A stretch of 64,000 bases of DNA from Molanna angustata. Lineage: Eukaryota; Arthropoda; Insecta; Trichoptera; Molannidae. The translations under genes and the position numbers were made by a program. The notes below the pieces were generated by a model. It was not told the DNA's origin and searched no databases. It worked only from the letters and a program-made list of their open reading frames with translations. The stretch covers positions 1,039,546-1,103,545 of the forward strand of contig OY754981.1 in the NCBI GenBank assembly GCA_963576475.1, given 5' to 3'. This document shows, piece by piece, positions 21,357 to 33,589 of the stretch; the stretch's first letter is position 1, and each line of letters begins with the position of its first letter.

Positions 21357-21361
21357 TATTT

Positions 21362-21597
21362 CGATTATATCAATAATAACCTAAGAATGTCGATTATATC
21401 AATACTAACCTAAGAATGTTGATTATATCAATACTTAACTAAGAATGTCGATTATATCAATAGGTACTAACCTAAGAATGTCAATTATATCAATTGCAGT
21501 AACCTAAGAATGTCGATTATATCAACACTAACCTAAGAATGTCGATTATATCAATACTAAGCAAAGAATGTCGATTATATCAATACAAACCTAAACC
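21362..21597. repeat. 29-bp minisatellite, eight copies
   Basis: Unit CGATTATATCAATACTAACC plus TAAGAATGT. Eight copies with small indels (an extra GGTA in the fourth, GCAG in the fifth). It starts within six bases of the AAAT array. Confidence 0.95.
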
Positions 21598-21841
21598 GAA
21601 CCAAAAAGACAACGAAATAATAGTATTATGTATTCGTAAATATCATTTCCGCTTAATTTTTTGGTTAGGTTCAATAAGTTAGGCAATAACATTATCAGCT
21701 TTATGAACTTTGACAATTCATCCGAGTTCATTAATGTGAGCTGTTTTGTATGTTAAGGTCTAGTTCCCCCACGACCAATTTCGTTCACCTACTTACACAT
21801 TATTCAAATATACCTATAGAACTTTCAAAAATTACATTGAT

Positions 21842-22012
21842 AAAGGAACTCAATAAGAAGGCACAATTGGTGAACGTTGCGCAAGCGAATATTGTGATCA
21901 CGTAAACCAGCCGATGGAAGGTCGTAAGCCCTGTAGGTGCCTGAGTTCCTGCTACTCCTGTGATATCCCAACTTCGTCTCTATTGAGACGAAGTTTGGAT
22001 AAGTTTGTCAAT
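21842..22012. mobile_element. MITE-1 second copy
   Basis: Shares with 8911-9119 the internal GGAACTCAATAA, CAATTGGTGAACGTTGCGCA, CCAGCCGATG, GGTCGTAAGCCCTGTAGGTG and CCCAACTTCGTCTCTATTGA. The left terminal repeat is missing or replaced; the right end carries an extra AACTTCGTCTC/GAGACGAAGTT foldback. Confidence 0.8.
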
Positions 22013-22049
22013 GAAAATACCTGGTAGTAATTTTAATTTCATGGTATGC

Positions 22050-22375
22050 TGAGACATCGAATTGCCGCGTACCGTGAGGGATTATGGAATAATCCAAGTC
22101 TGATATTAAAAGCAGTACAGGAGCACCAGTGTCCGAAATTGTCGCAAAGGTGGATGCGGGTGTTAGTGGAATGACGATATACCTACGGCTTTCTAGTGTT
22201 TATTTTTATCTTTTTTCCATTGTTTCTCATTCTGTTCATTCTATGTTTTTCTTTTTAATTGTTCTTACTTTTGTATGTAAAATATATGGTCTGTGTAGCA
22301 TTGCACCCCCCCTGCTCACGGACTGGAATAAAGTTATTATTATTATGTTATTATTATTATATTATTATTAATAAA
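22050..22375 (+). other. Possible retroelement 3' UTR
   Basis: A GC-richer stretch (22060-22170) leads into a T-rich region and ends GGACTGGAATAAAG then a TTA-repeat tail. An AATAAA followed by a simple-repeat tail suits a LINE 3' end, but no coding match was found. Confidence 0.3.
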
Positions 22376-23569
22376 AAACTAAGTAGATGAATCATTGCAT
22401 GATACATTTCTTTTATCAGTAATCTAGTTTGCCTTTTGATTTTGTAATTAATATCATTATTAAACAATATCATGAACATTCGTGGTATAGAGTAATCAAT
22501 TCATATTACCTTTTTTTGTTTCCTACATTGTAAAATCAAATGTCGTGTTATAATATGTATATACATAAGTAGCTACTTGTTTATATTATAATTTATGTAT
22601 TTACCTGTAATCATATTTCTATCAAAAAAAGAAAAGCGGAAAAGCATTTCTGCATTTTTGTCATTATGTTGCAATATCACTTTTACATTATTCTCAAATA
22701 TTAACTAACGTGTTAACTGTATAATTAAACAGTATAATGTCAATGACTGTTATCAGTAATACTGTTTTTCTTAGCCAATATTATAAACAACAAATTGTTT
22801 CCTATGTAAGCCGGTGCCTCGCTACAAATTATGTGTATGTAGAGTAAAATCAAGCATTTATTTGCTTATTTTAGGGAACGTAGGACATGTTTAACAAGAA
22901 CATATTCATTTTTTTATTTAAAAAAACTAAAAAAAAAAATCAAAAAACGTATTGATAGAATTTGATGGATGGAATTTTATATAATCTTTTAATCCTGAAA
23001 TTATCAATTGTACCTAAATCAAATCACAGCAATGTGTTACGTGTAAAAAAATATAAATTTTCTTGTTTCTGGTGGTGAATAAACAAATGTATGTAAATTT
23101 AAAATCAGCGATTTTCATTTTACTCTTATTTTAAAATAATTAACCTAAGACCACTGGTTGAAAATAAATTCATATCGCAATAATGACCGGTTTCGACTAT
23201 TACGGTTTGTTATCCATAAATCATTTCGGTAATTAATTCCCTTGTAATTTTTATATTCACGATTAAAACGTGATATTCGTCCGAAATGTCGAAATCGTCC
23301 AGTCTCTCAAGATATTATACTACAAATACAATACACATGCATCGGGAACAATCGAGCAATTAAAACATTCCGACATCATTTTTGATTATAACAAGTTCCA
23401 TGACATGCCTCCAGCATTCCTCGTCAGCAGACCACTACACCAACTTCAATCGGCAGTAAATCATCCTAGGACACTTCCTGTACCTAACACTCCACTAATC
23501 TAGCCTCCTCCGTGGTTCGCACCCAAGCCACAATCGTTGTTTACCTCCAATTGATCAATTAAAACTCTC
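22376..23569. other. AT-rich gap with a SINE-2 tail
   Basis: Contains a SINE-2 3' body at 22847-22930 and an AATGACCGGTTTCGACTATT motif at 23184. The 77-codon plus frame 23270-23503 leads toward a reverse-transcriptase remnant and may be its decayed upstream part. Confidence 0.35.
22847..22930 (+). mobile_element. SINE-2 3' body
   Basis: AAGCATTTATTTGCTTATTT, AGGGAACGTAGGA and ACAAGAACATATTCATTTTT match the 39549 copy. The head is missing. Confidence 0.75.
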
Positions 23570-23665
23570 GGATTCAACACCGCATACTTCAAAATACAGA
23601 ACTGTAAATACGATTTCGGTGTTCCTCAAGGCACGCTTGTATGTCCTATTTTGATTGATAAAAAA
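23570..23665 (+). pseudogene. Reverse-transcriptase remnant (GVPQG box)
   Basis: In one frame it reads FNTAYFKIQNCKYDFGVPQG then TLVCPILI, a recognisable conserved block 4 of LINE reverse transcriptases (consensus GVPQGS-x-LGP-x-LF). No adjacent catalytic YADD is visible. Very decayed. Confidence 0.65.
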
Positions 23666-23701
23666 TATATACAAATAGTAAAAGTATAATAATAAAAATA
23701 T

Positions 23702-23945
23702 ACATACCATCACGCCGTGTCTCTAACATGGTGAATTCAGAGATACAATTTTTTCTACCTTGGAACGCATCCATCACCTATGTCTCATACATATCCGTCT
23801 ATTCTATCAAGCATTCTTCATCCATTCTTCTCATGTGGTCAAACCACCGCACTGTGATGCTCTTGGTGACATCTATTTTTTTCTTACATTATTTCCTAAT
23901 GTTGTCATTGCTTACCTACCCAGTCAAATATCGTCTTGGTACATA
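23702..23945 (-). pseudogene. RTE-like LINE 3' end, diverged
   Basis: The plus strand begins ATACCATCACGCCGTGTC, the inverted RTE terminus, then matches the 38330-38700 copy in pieces (GCATTCTTCATCCATTCTTC, CATGTGGTCAAACCACC, CTTACATTATTTCC). Many indels. One of the older copies. Confidence 0.7.
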
Positions 23946-26559
23946 TTCTTCTCAACGATCTCTTTTAACAATTTTTTTTTACTATGTACATCTTATAACT
24001 TATAGTAATATTCGTATTTATAATTTGACTTCATAAATTAATGTTGATTATACCTATTTTAAAATCGTGATAATCGAGGGATAACTTGCTAATACGATTG
24101 GTTATTTATCAACAAACAAATAAACTACTTAAATCTTTTTTAATTAAACAAAAACGTAAAATTAACCTGGCCATGTTCGAATTATCATTAACCATGTTTT
24201 TCTTTGCAGTCGTTGTTTTGGTACCGGGTACCTTTAATCTTTCAATTAAAGTGTTTTTGTATATAACAAAGGAAAATAAGTTGACGCGTTGTAAGTTGTT
24301 GTTGTGAACGCAAAAGTTGTTTTCAATTTAAAAGTAATGTCAGATTATCGACATTGCAAGGGTAACTTTCACATCAAAACAAGCAGCTGAATTTGATCGA
24401 AACAAGTTAATACATTCTAAGAAGAATTTATCAAAAATATCCTTGGAGAATAATGAACATGATACCGAATTAAAAGAAATTACATTTTACAATTTACGTA
24501 TTTTTTTACAAACACATTTTATTTCTACAAATGAGTAGGAACCTACTTATGTATAAAAACATTTATAAAGACTTTCGCTAGATAGGTACAGCTATCAACC
24601 TCAGTCCACAATTATATATTATTATTATACTCCATATTAACTACGTATAATATTGGTTTCTGAAGATGATCGCTGTATCTAACGAAAGCTTTTAACGAAT
24701 ATTTATTAATATTTTTATAAATGAATTCAATTTCTTCTTCAAAATGCCTAATATTCTTTGCATAATATATTTTTTCTTCCAGGATTGTTTCGAATACTTC
24801 AATAACTATTTGAGGATATAAAAACTAGTTAATTTGTCGTTTTGTGATTTTCTTTCGATGCTCATCATATATTTGATATTTTTTCTTCCTCCTTGAAATC
24901 ATGATAGGATAGTGGATAAGCACGCGACGAATGGTACGACTCTACGTATGACGGTTTTGGGGAGATCGAAGGATTTCGGTGATTAAAGATACTGTAGTAC
25001 TAACAAGGTAACTCCATCAACTCCAACGTTGTGCACTGTAGCAGCTACCAATAGATGATGATGCTGGCGGATAATAGAGATAAATGAAAGACCGAGTGTT
25101 TGGTAAAAAACAATCTTTGGATAATGACCCAGAAAGAGGATCTGTGATATATTATCTAGTTCTTATTAACTGTTGTTCAAATTTTCTGATACCATACTCA
25201 AAAAATGATACATTGAATGACTGAACAGATCGGTATGTTTTGTTTACATGTAACTGAAATATTTGGCAACGATAGACCAGTCGGAGTTTTCTCGGAAAAT
25301 TACAATTCTTAAGAATTGGCACCAATGACATACTGAATATTTGAAATTCCAAATCAATGCCCAACTTCTCAAGAAGGAGATTCCACTTTCCGAATCAGTT
25401 TCATCAGCAGATTTCCGATACTCATGTGAAATGTCGAAGTAAAGTTGGATTCTTCTTTTGACTCATACATTCTTCCGGAATTCGCTATAGATACCTACCA
25501 AATAAAACTCGTGGAATGACTCAAGGATCAAACATTTAGCAATATGATAACTTCTTCAAAATCACGTAAATTGTTCCATTATAATATAATTCGATATATT
25601 CATATAATGCAATCCACAAAAATAAAAAAAAAAACACCTATCATTTTTTGGAAAAATATGTTTTTATCCCACAAATGTATGTAAATACATCTATGAACAA
25701 CAGATTTTTTTCAAAGAGTCGTTTAGATTGGTCGGTGCGGTGGCAGAACGGTTAGCGCTTGAATTAGTAATCTAGTGGACGCGATTAGGTTCTAATGCCA
25801 ACCCGATAGCATTTGCTAAGTAAAGGGAATATTAGTATGAAGATATATATTATATTATGCTATTAATTCAAGGACCCACTAAAAAACTATACAGCTGAAT
25901 TAGATCAAATTAATTTTCACTAAAATGGTTAAAATTAGTAATTAAACTAAATCATACAATGAGTAATAGTGTAGTTTTACCTTTGCAAACGATGATAGTA
26001 ATAAATATATACAGAGATAGATCGAGTATAGGGGAAACAGTGTAATGTTTACTAAAATACACGAATCCTATTATATGGAGTGTTACATTACACGCTAATG
26101 GAATATACGAGTAGAATAAATTATAAAACCATGTTCTGCCATCAAATAATCCTACCTACAATGTGAACCACGAGTCATTATCAAAAAGATACCTGCTTAA
26201 ACGAAGGTTTGTGCAGTTTTGGGTAGAATTGTTGACATATCGATATCTGCCATCTTTGCAGTTGACACATTACCACATTTTCTTTTTGATTCTTTTCTTT
26301 TTTTAATTATTTATTTAATCCTACATTTGTTTCTTCGTGTCAGCTATTTTATCTGTATGTACGGTCTCAATTTAATGTCAATTTTAGTTTCTAGATAGGT
26401 AAGTATCTATTTGTAATTATTTTAATATTATAACAAATAAATGGCTTATGCCGTATATTGTAGTAGTTAAATAAAATGTATGCAAAATTGCATAAAAATA
26501 GACATCACAAGACCTAATAAAATTAATACATATTGCTACAATTAACAGCAATACTAATG
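23946..26559. other. Long AT-rich gap with one SINE-2 head
   Basis: Apart from the SINE-2 head at 25728-25803 I see no repeat landmarks or credible frames. The small frames at 24086-24307 and 25152-25364 show no family features. This is the longest repeat-poor stretch in the window. Confidence 0.4.
25728..25803 (+). mobile_element. SINE-2 head, diverged
   Basis: GGTCGGTGCGGTGGCAGAAC, GGTTAGCGC, TTAGTAATCTAGTGG and a decayed B box (AGGTTCTAATGCC). Confidence 0.7.
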
Positions 26560-26960
26560 TTCTATTATGTGGCTCTACAACCCAGGTCGGGTCTTAGCCT
26601 CCTGCAGAGCCCGTTTCCGTGACTGTTGGTTATTATGCATTACGACAGTTATGGATGCCAATGCTGTTTGCATACTTCACTACTCCGTCCAGCCATCGAA
26701 GCTTCGGCCTTCCAATTCTTCTTCGTGCCCCGGTGCACCATTTATAAATTCGTCTTTGGACGTTTTCGCTCATTCTCTGGATGTGTCCGGTCCATCTGAG
26801 TCTCTCGATTTTTATTTCACTCAAGATGTTAGGATCCTTGTACAGATCACACAGTTGCTGGTTGTATCTCATATGCCACTCCGTTGCCACAAATCGGGCC
26901 GTAGATTCTTTTCAGTGTCTTCCTCTCAAAAGTGCAATACCCAGGTACACATATGAAAAG
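26560..26960 (-). pseudogene. LINE ORF2 C-terminal fragment
   Basis: On the minus strand: FERKTLKRIYGPICGNG, a frameshift, then RYNQQLCDLYKDPNI, RLRWTGHIQRM, RRRIGRPKLRWLDGV, and a final ALQEAKTRPGL-like end with stops. These blocks are typical of the terminal region of an abundant insect LINE type. At least two frameshifts. Confidence 0.8.
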
Positions 26961-27653
26961 AAGAGAAAAATTTGGAGATCAAGGAATCAAGTGCGTATTT
27001 TCCGTCTTTTTCCTTCCGCCTTGACAGTGGTTACAACGTCTATTGTAAATGTCAATTATTTCAAATTTAAACCAAAAATTCGGGCCACTTTGAATCAAAA
27101 ATAGCGATAACAATTTTGGTCCAAATCGAGACGAATTTATATACCAACTGTATAATGTAAATGTATTTTTTGACTGTTGGCAAATCGCCAAATATTCCAG
27201 TTTCCTAGTGACATTACGAATCAAATTATGGAATTTTTCAAACGAAATGATATAATTATATATCTACCTACTTATGTACCTTCCTTCATACAACATAATT
27301 TTTATTATTATTCAAAACTTTCACATTCGTGTTCCGACATAAACAAACTTCCGTAAAATGTAAGACATATTTCAAGAATTCACGAAACCATTGCTAAAAG
27401 ATAAACCATCTTCAAATTTATGAAATAAAGACCATTATATTACCAAGAAGACGCACAGGACAGAACATATTATAAGTAAAGTGAGGGCGAAGAACTAAAA
27501 AGGTAGAAATCTACACTGTGTGGAAATAATAATTGTCAAAGGAGAAGAAAAAGAAGAAGCTAAGATTTAAAATCATAAAATTAAAATAATAATATTTTAG
27601 TAATATGTTGTACACAAATCTAGCAATGATGCAGGCTGTCTTTCAATGTTATC
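26961..27653. other. AT-rich gap
   Basis: No gene. The frames at 26979-27224 and 26781-27104 are not supported by any recognisable motif. Confidence 0.4.
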
Positions 27654-27990
27654 ATTCATACCATCACGGCATATCGCATAATTTGGGGTAACCAGCGACA
27701 GGTGCACTAAAAAAAGTGACCACCGAACTGGCTACCTGCGTTTTTAGCCTAACCTTTGTTATCAGTAAGTAACAAAAGATAGTCCATTTATGACTGTACT
27801 GTTTGGTTAAGCGCACAAAATATTTAGTGACTACAAAACGACATTTTAAAATAACATTTTTTTCAGTGTATGCGTGTGTTCATTACCTTATAAAATGAAG
27901 CACTACACATGCATGTAAGCCCACACCGGTCTCGCCTCACCTGAAAAACAACATATATATCCTCATTGCTGAACTGAACTTTTGCCTGTT
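27654..27990 (-). mobile_element. SINE-3 interrupted by a small TIR element
   Basis: The plus strand reads ATACCATCACGGCATATCGC, GGTAACCAGCGACAGGTG, then foreign DNA (27705-27868), then resumes with TATGCGTGTGTTCATTACC, CCGGTCTCGCCTCACCTG and TTGCCTGTTGTATTT. Removing the insert restores the SINE-3 order. Confidence 0.8.
27705..27868. mobile_element. 164-bp insert with short inverted ends
   Basis: The foreign segment in the SINE begins CACTAAAAAAAGTG and ends CATTTTTTTCAGTG, so the first ~12 bases are inverted (CACT[A/G]AAAAAAA). GTG occurs at both borders, but no convincing target duplication is visible. Probably a small non-autonomous DNA transposon. Confidence 0.6.
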
Positions 27991-28790
27991 GTATTTAACT
28001 ATGTAAATAATCGTAAACTGCTCAAAACAGATTCTGCCCTCCCCTGTCTATAATTAACTTGGCATATGCCTTAACTATGTTTGTTTCATTAACAAAATAC
28101 AAAAATCAGGATTAAAAGTTGGACAATCTAATCCGGGACTGGACTGAAATCTATTGGAAGAAAAAAAAGGTATAACTGATTTTGAATATGTAGCAGAAGA
28201 CGAATGTGGTGTTGCCAGATATAATTGGCAATATTAAGGGGATATTATAATACGATACAAGAAGTTTTATAATTACTTATCAACGGAAGGCAGGTAAGCG
28301 ATTTAAATTTAACATTTAACTATAGGTATCGTACACCATGCACGGAAGCAATCGATGTTAATTTAAATTAGTATCCAATTATGTTCACCACTCTTCACGA
28401 ACACTCCACAAGTTACACGGCACCTATATATCACACTACACTGATCCAGAAACGATAGTCAAAATCGTATAGAATCATTTGCTTAAATATCATTAGGTCT
28501 ATTACCTGATTTAGTGTCTAGTATTTAAGAAGTACCTATGTCTACAAAGATGCAAGTCCATTGCATATAAGTTTTTGCCAAAAACAGAAGACAATCACAG
28601 CGTTATTTACAAAAATTCCTTGAATTGCGGTTCTATTGAACCAGGTTTAAAATCTTATTCCAACTTCAACTGAAACATCACTTACCTATAAAAACATTTG
28701 AACCGCAGTTCAACAGAACTCGATTTTTAGCTCATTTCATACGACAGCGCCGAATCTAGTTTTGTTAAGTTGGTTGTCATGACTATAGAA
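27991..28790. other. AT-rich gap
   Basis: No gene or repeat landmark recognised. Confidence 0.45.
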
Positions 28791-28977
28791 CAGAGGGGCA
28801 AGTCTGGTCAATCGGCTAAATCAAAACCCTCGTGATTACCCATATCATGGATATAATTATCATATGGAGTTCTATGACAGTTTAATATATTATAGATCTC
28901 CGTATAATAATTATATCCATGATATGGGTAAACATGGATGGTTTTGATTTCGCCAGTTGACCAGACTTGCCCCCCAG
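28791..28977. mobile_element. MITE-2 second copy
   Basis: A 187-bp near-perfect palindrome: GGGGCAAGTCTGGTCAA at the left, TTGACCAGACTTGCCCC at the right; inner arms GATTACCCATATCATGGATA and TATCCATGATATGGGTAA pair. Arms are better conserved here than at 9411-9563. TA follows the right end. Confidence 0.85.
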
Positions 28978-31500
28978 TATGCGCGGTACGGAACACGTGC
29001 GCGCCACGTGATCATTCGGTCAAACTTAAGCTATTTCACATTTTGATATTTTTGTTTGAATTCAACGTAAATCAATAATTCTTATGGATTATATCGCTTT
29101 TTATGTTTTTCTCATATCTTATGCTAAGAAAACCCATAAAAGTTATTTAATCGAATCATAACTAGGTACTTCAAAAATGTAAAATGTCAAGTAAAACCAA
29201 TGTTATACTACTCCAGTGACCGGCTTAATTTGACATTTGAGTTGAATCACGGTTCAACTCTCATTTATAAATAAGAAAAGTGATCAAATTTGGATTCAAC
29301 CAAAGTCCACTATTTAAACCACGTTTATAAATAACACTGTTGAGTAGCGACCATGAAATCCAGGCAGGTCACAAGCAAGTCTAGAAGTGAGGCCTATGTC
29401 CAAATGGATAAAAATCTGTCGAGGCAGGATTCGAACCAACTTTCAATGAATAACTAATCCAACTTACAAACCGCTCTGCCACCGACTCATATTAAACAGT
29501 TTGGAATATATTTCAGAAATAAATAACAACTTATTGAAATAACTATACGAATATAATATTATAATACGGAATTAGCATAATCACACTTAATTTCACCTTG
29601 TTAATAACGTTTTCGTAAATCGGCACGGAAAGAAGAAATTCATTAATAATAATATTTACAACTTTGATTCAATCTTTCTTTTCCGATCGAAATAATTCAG
29701 TTTTGTATCATGCAACAATATACCTATCTATCTTTCTTCCAATCTTTATTATGAATCGCGATTATCAATTCCGAATAATAATATTTTATTATAATTTTCT
29801 TCCTTGCGGTTATTTCGTATTCAGACATTCTGTGGTGAGCTACTTTTTTTGTTGGAATATAATAAGTGGGGGGCTATTGTGAATTGTGTGAAATCGTTTC
29901 AAACTAAAATTATTTCTCAAAATAACATAATAAGTACCTACTTCCATTTGATTTCTTTTAGCAATCTCAATAAGTATCCAAATATAAGGGAAAAATCTAC
30001 GCTCTGGACTTGATTCGGATCGTTTTCGATAGATAGCAGCACCCTGTTTATAGTTAATACAATCTTAATATGAATTAAGTATAAAAAATACATCCGGTCA
30101 TTTATCCATGGAATATGAAAGAAAGGGTGTCGATGGATCGTTTTTTTTTCTTAACCCTATATATGCCATACTAACCAGTAGTTATATGTGTATGGTTTAT
30201 TATACCAATAATAATACAATTAAAACTATTGCCTTAATAGATATATTTAGTTACGTAGGTAAAATATTCTAAACAGCATGTATTTTTATATAAAAAATGT
30301 ATACCGTTTATTCAGTGACCAGGACTACCTACCAGGACCTGCGTGAGAAATATGTTTTTAAAATAAATCTTCGTATAGAAATCTAATCCAGGACGCCGAA
30401 AAGTATAGTAACTTGCCACAAATGTAGTCCTCATAATTGGCAAATATGAAACAACAAAACTAACTAATAAGACAAGAGATAATGGTGAAGTGATGACAAT
30501 TGAACATGTGTGGCACTTCAGTCTCTCTGCTTGCATTTTGAGTATTGTAAATACATGTATATCTAAAATCAAGTTTTCAAAAAAATATTTGCTGCTGAAA
30601 ATAGTAGTCAAAAATGTGAGCCTTGGGGATCACCAAAATATGATATCATTTTGGTTCAGTTTGTTGTGTCTTCCAAACCCTTGACCTTAACGATGTAAGC
30701 GGAATGTTCCAACGACCAATTCTCTGAATATTTGTTATTCTTATTACGATGTTGGTTTGTACGTTACAGTTTATGGATGGTCCGTTGCTAATACCTGTTG
30801 CAGTGGGTCTTCTGCCGGTAAGTTTTCCCTCTTTTACCAACATACGCCATGCTAGACTTTTACTTGGGCCAGTGCTTCAACTGGATGTGGCAATATGGAT
30901 TGCCAAAGCATAACAATATCAAATACTTGTGATTCAATATGCAGCAATATCAAATGTATGATATCAGATCAATATATTAAAGTTACAAATTAAAAAAAAA
31001 ACATATAATTAAAATATCTATTTGAGGTCATGTTTTTTCAACATATAATAAAACAATAAATTTATTTATACTTATAAACATAATGCAAGAAATTTTAAAG
31101 AAGTGGAAACAAATGGAAAAGCCGACCAATAACCAGCAATGGATATAGAAGGGATGATGAACGTCATGAAGTAATTTGAACAAAATCATTACTTATTTGA
31201 ATATTAGGATAAATATGTAATATGCATTTTTTTTGTTTTCTAAGAGTTGTAAGTATTGTTTGCCGAGAATTTTTTTTTTGTTATACCTATTACTAGACGT
31301 ATTTTTTTACAATGCTTTAAGCTTCGTAGAATTGAACGTAATTTGTTTCGATGTAGGTAATAAAAAGTATATGTTCACATCATAAGTATGAACAGAAATC
31401 CAATTTATAAACTATGTTTTATTTAGATCATGTTTTGCACGGAAATCGTTAAAAACTTTAATATGTAATAACAAAATTAATTGTACGAGTTTCGATACAA
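28978..31500. other. Long AT-rich gap with one SINE-2 head
   Basis: A SINE-2 head lies at 29408-29492. Small frames at 29664-29882, 30312-30611 and 30646-30843 have no recognisable domain; 30646-30843 (minus, TGRRPTATGISNGPS) lies in slightly GC-richer DNA. Nothing else seen. Confidence 0.4.
29408..29492 (-). mobile_element. SINE-2 head
   Basis: The plus-strand text GTCGAGGCAGGATTCGAACC and CCGCTCTGCCACCGACTCAT is the inverted tRNA-Thr-like head, with a scrambled anticodon region. Confidence 0.75.
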
Positions 31501-31857
31501 ATGAATAAAGGTTATATCATCGCCGTTCGGCATTTGAAAGGTGAAACCTCTTCCATTTGCCACTCTGGCTTGGGCAGACGCGCCCATCCTACGGAACGTT
31601 GCTCGTCACGGCAGCTGACTTCTTCCAACAGAACTGCCGAGGAACAGACCCTCACGACTCGACTCCATCGGACCGGAAACACGACGCCGAAACGAAGAAA
31701 CCAGAACCACCGAGGAGAAATGTACACGAACATCTCCGCGAACCATCAGTCGAGTCCGAATTCAGGAATCGCAACCTTTCGCGAAGTCACGTCAGACTCG
31801 CAAGAAGAATACATTTCTTACGGTCTTTGCAGACAACTTGAAGCTAAAGACGCGTAA
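31501..31857 (+). other. GC-rich island with overlapping open frames
   Basis: A 118-codon frame (31501-31857) overlaps a 94-codon frame (31557-31841) on the same strand and a 73-codon frame on the other. Base composition rises sharply compared with the flanks, with many CG dinucleotides. The 118-codon frame is Ser/Thr/Arg-rich (TTPKRRNQNHRGEMY). I recognise no domain. Possible exon, retrocopy or foreign DNA; the higher-GC segment continues to ~32040. Confidence 0.3.
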
Positions 31858-33589
31858 AACCCGAGTGTTTGTCGAAAGACAGCTAACATTTTTCGTTGAC
31901 CAGCTTTTAGGTTGTATAGCGTGCTTTGGGACTTTACTGTGCGCTGTTGGTTGCTGGACACGATTTTTGATATGTTTCTGACGAGGCCTGAGGCTAGCAC
32001 ACGCCAAGCGAGCAACTTCTTCGGCACGCTTGGATCTGAACCGATTTACATATTACACATGGAATATGTGAAGAGTGATCACTGTGGCTATGTAACGAGG
32101 GGACTAGGAAAATCAGAATCAGTTATGTAACACCTCAATCGGATGGCACACTAAATATTTCACTTCCTAGCCCAAGGTGCGTTCATTGCAATCACATTCA
32201 TGAACGCACACAACAAATTTGGAACATAAGAAGTAGGAAAGAGTTCTGGCTTCTTTTTTAAGTTCTTTGCAGAATTTTACAATTTTTCGTACTTCAACAT
32301 TTCCATCCTCTCCTATCAGTCTCTTATTATATTCATATTCCATTTCATAACTTGATGATGCGGACCCAAATTCTTGTTGAAATCTCTTAATTATGTTGAC
32401 GACACAGGAAAGTGGAAAGTCAGTATAAATTGTATACATAGATAAAGTAAAGAAGTTTTTAAGATAATATAAATAAAATCACAGATAGAAATTAATAATA
32501 AAACAATTTACAAACAAAATGTAAACATAGAAATTATAGTCAGAGAAAAACTCATGAATAAATAAGTAAATTAAAAAAATATTATAATGGAAATACACAC
32601 AATTGAAAAATAAACTATTACCTATCCACTTAAATGAAAATCAATTTTGAAACACATTATTACATTCGTCATGCATACAAGAGAAAAAATAGCAATAAAA
32701 ATATGTAGGTAATTAGTATTTTTCTGCGTAAAAACGGTTTGCATCTCAAAGCTATGATAATGCCACTATTAATCTCACAGAAAAAACTGCACCTTGAATA
32801 TAAGTTAGATGGTGTCTGTCGATTTATATTTACTACTACAATTTGTACCACAACCATCGAGACAAGCGCCGTTAGGTGAATATTATGTAGTGGCTTGGTA
32901 AAGAAATATATGCCCCAAAAAGATTCTTGACTTCACCTGTCTCAATCAGATACATCTGTCCTTAACGTCAGGTATATAAATTGTAAAGTCAAACTAAGCA
33001 TCTCTATCTAAAGCTGTGAATTTTATCATCCTAATTACAACCAATGAAATGTGTGTTGTTTTCAAAAATTTTAGAGTTTGTCAGAGGAGAAATTATAGTT
33101 TCTCATGCAATCCTTGCTTCTATGTTCTGGAAATGCTTGATACCTATTTCTCTTGATTCACTTGGTTCTTTGCAAGAAATTATCTATCATTTGGCAATAT
33201 GCTCGCCATTTGCTATGTGATTCAGGAAATGTTTATTACCTATTGTTATTAAAAATTATACATTGATTCTCTACTTTTGGCACATCAAATGTTTCATTTT
33301 TCAATTTATTCAAAATATTTAGATTGTGTTGTATATTTAGTAAAGTGGAGGTTTTACTAAAGAAAAAACGTACATTTCCCACAAAAACACTTTTGATTCA
33401 TTCAATGTTTCTGAAATAGATTATGATATCTATAAGAAACGTCAATTTTACAAATTTTTAAAGATAATGTAGATATTGCAAAAGTTTGAAAAAAATATGT
33501 CACTACGATTCTGAAGCGATTTTAAAATTCATAAATTTAATAATTATAGACAAATACAAAACAATTACATTTTTTATGGGAAAAAAGTA
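31858..33589. other. Gap with an unrecognised minus frame
   Basis: 31858-32040 continues the GC-richer segment (GAGGCCTGAGGCTAGCACAC). The rest is AT-rich; nothing recognised after 32440. Confidence 0.4.
32167..32439 (-). other. Unrecognised 90-codon frame
   Basis: MYTIYTDFPLSCVVNIIKRF ... YEMEYEYNKRLIGEDGN ... KELKKEARTLSYFLC. The composition, with a charged helix-like middle, looks more protein-like than most frames here, in otherwise AT-rich DNA. No family recognised and no flanking exon found. Confidence 0.25.

Noticed and set aside
26567..26956. 129-codon plus frame
   Set aside because: Antisense shadow of the minus-strand LINE C-terminus, whose conserved blocks are clear.
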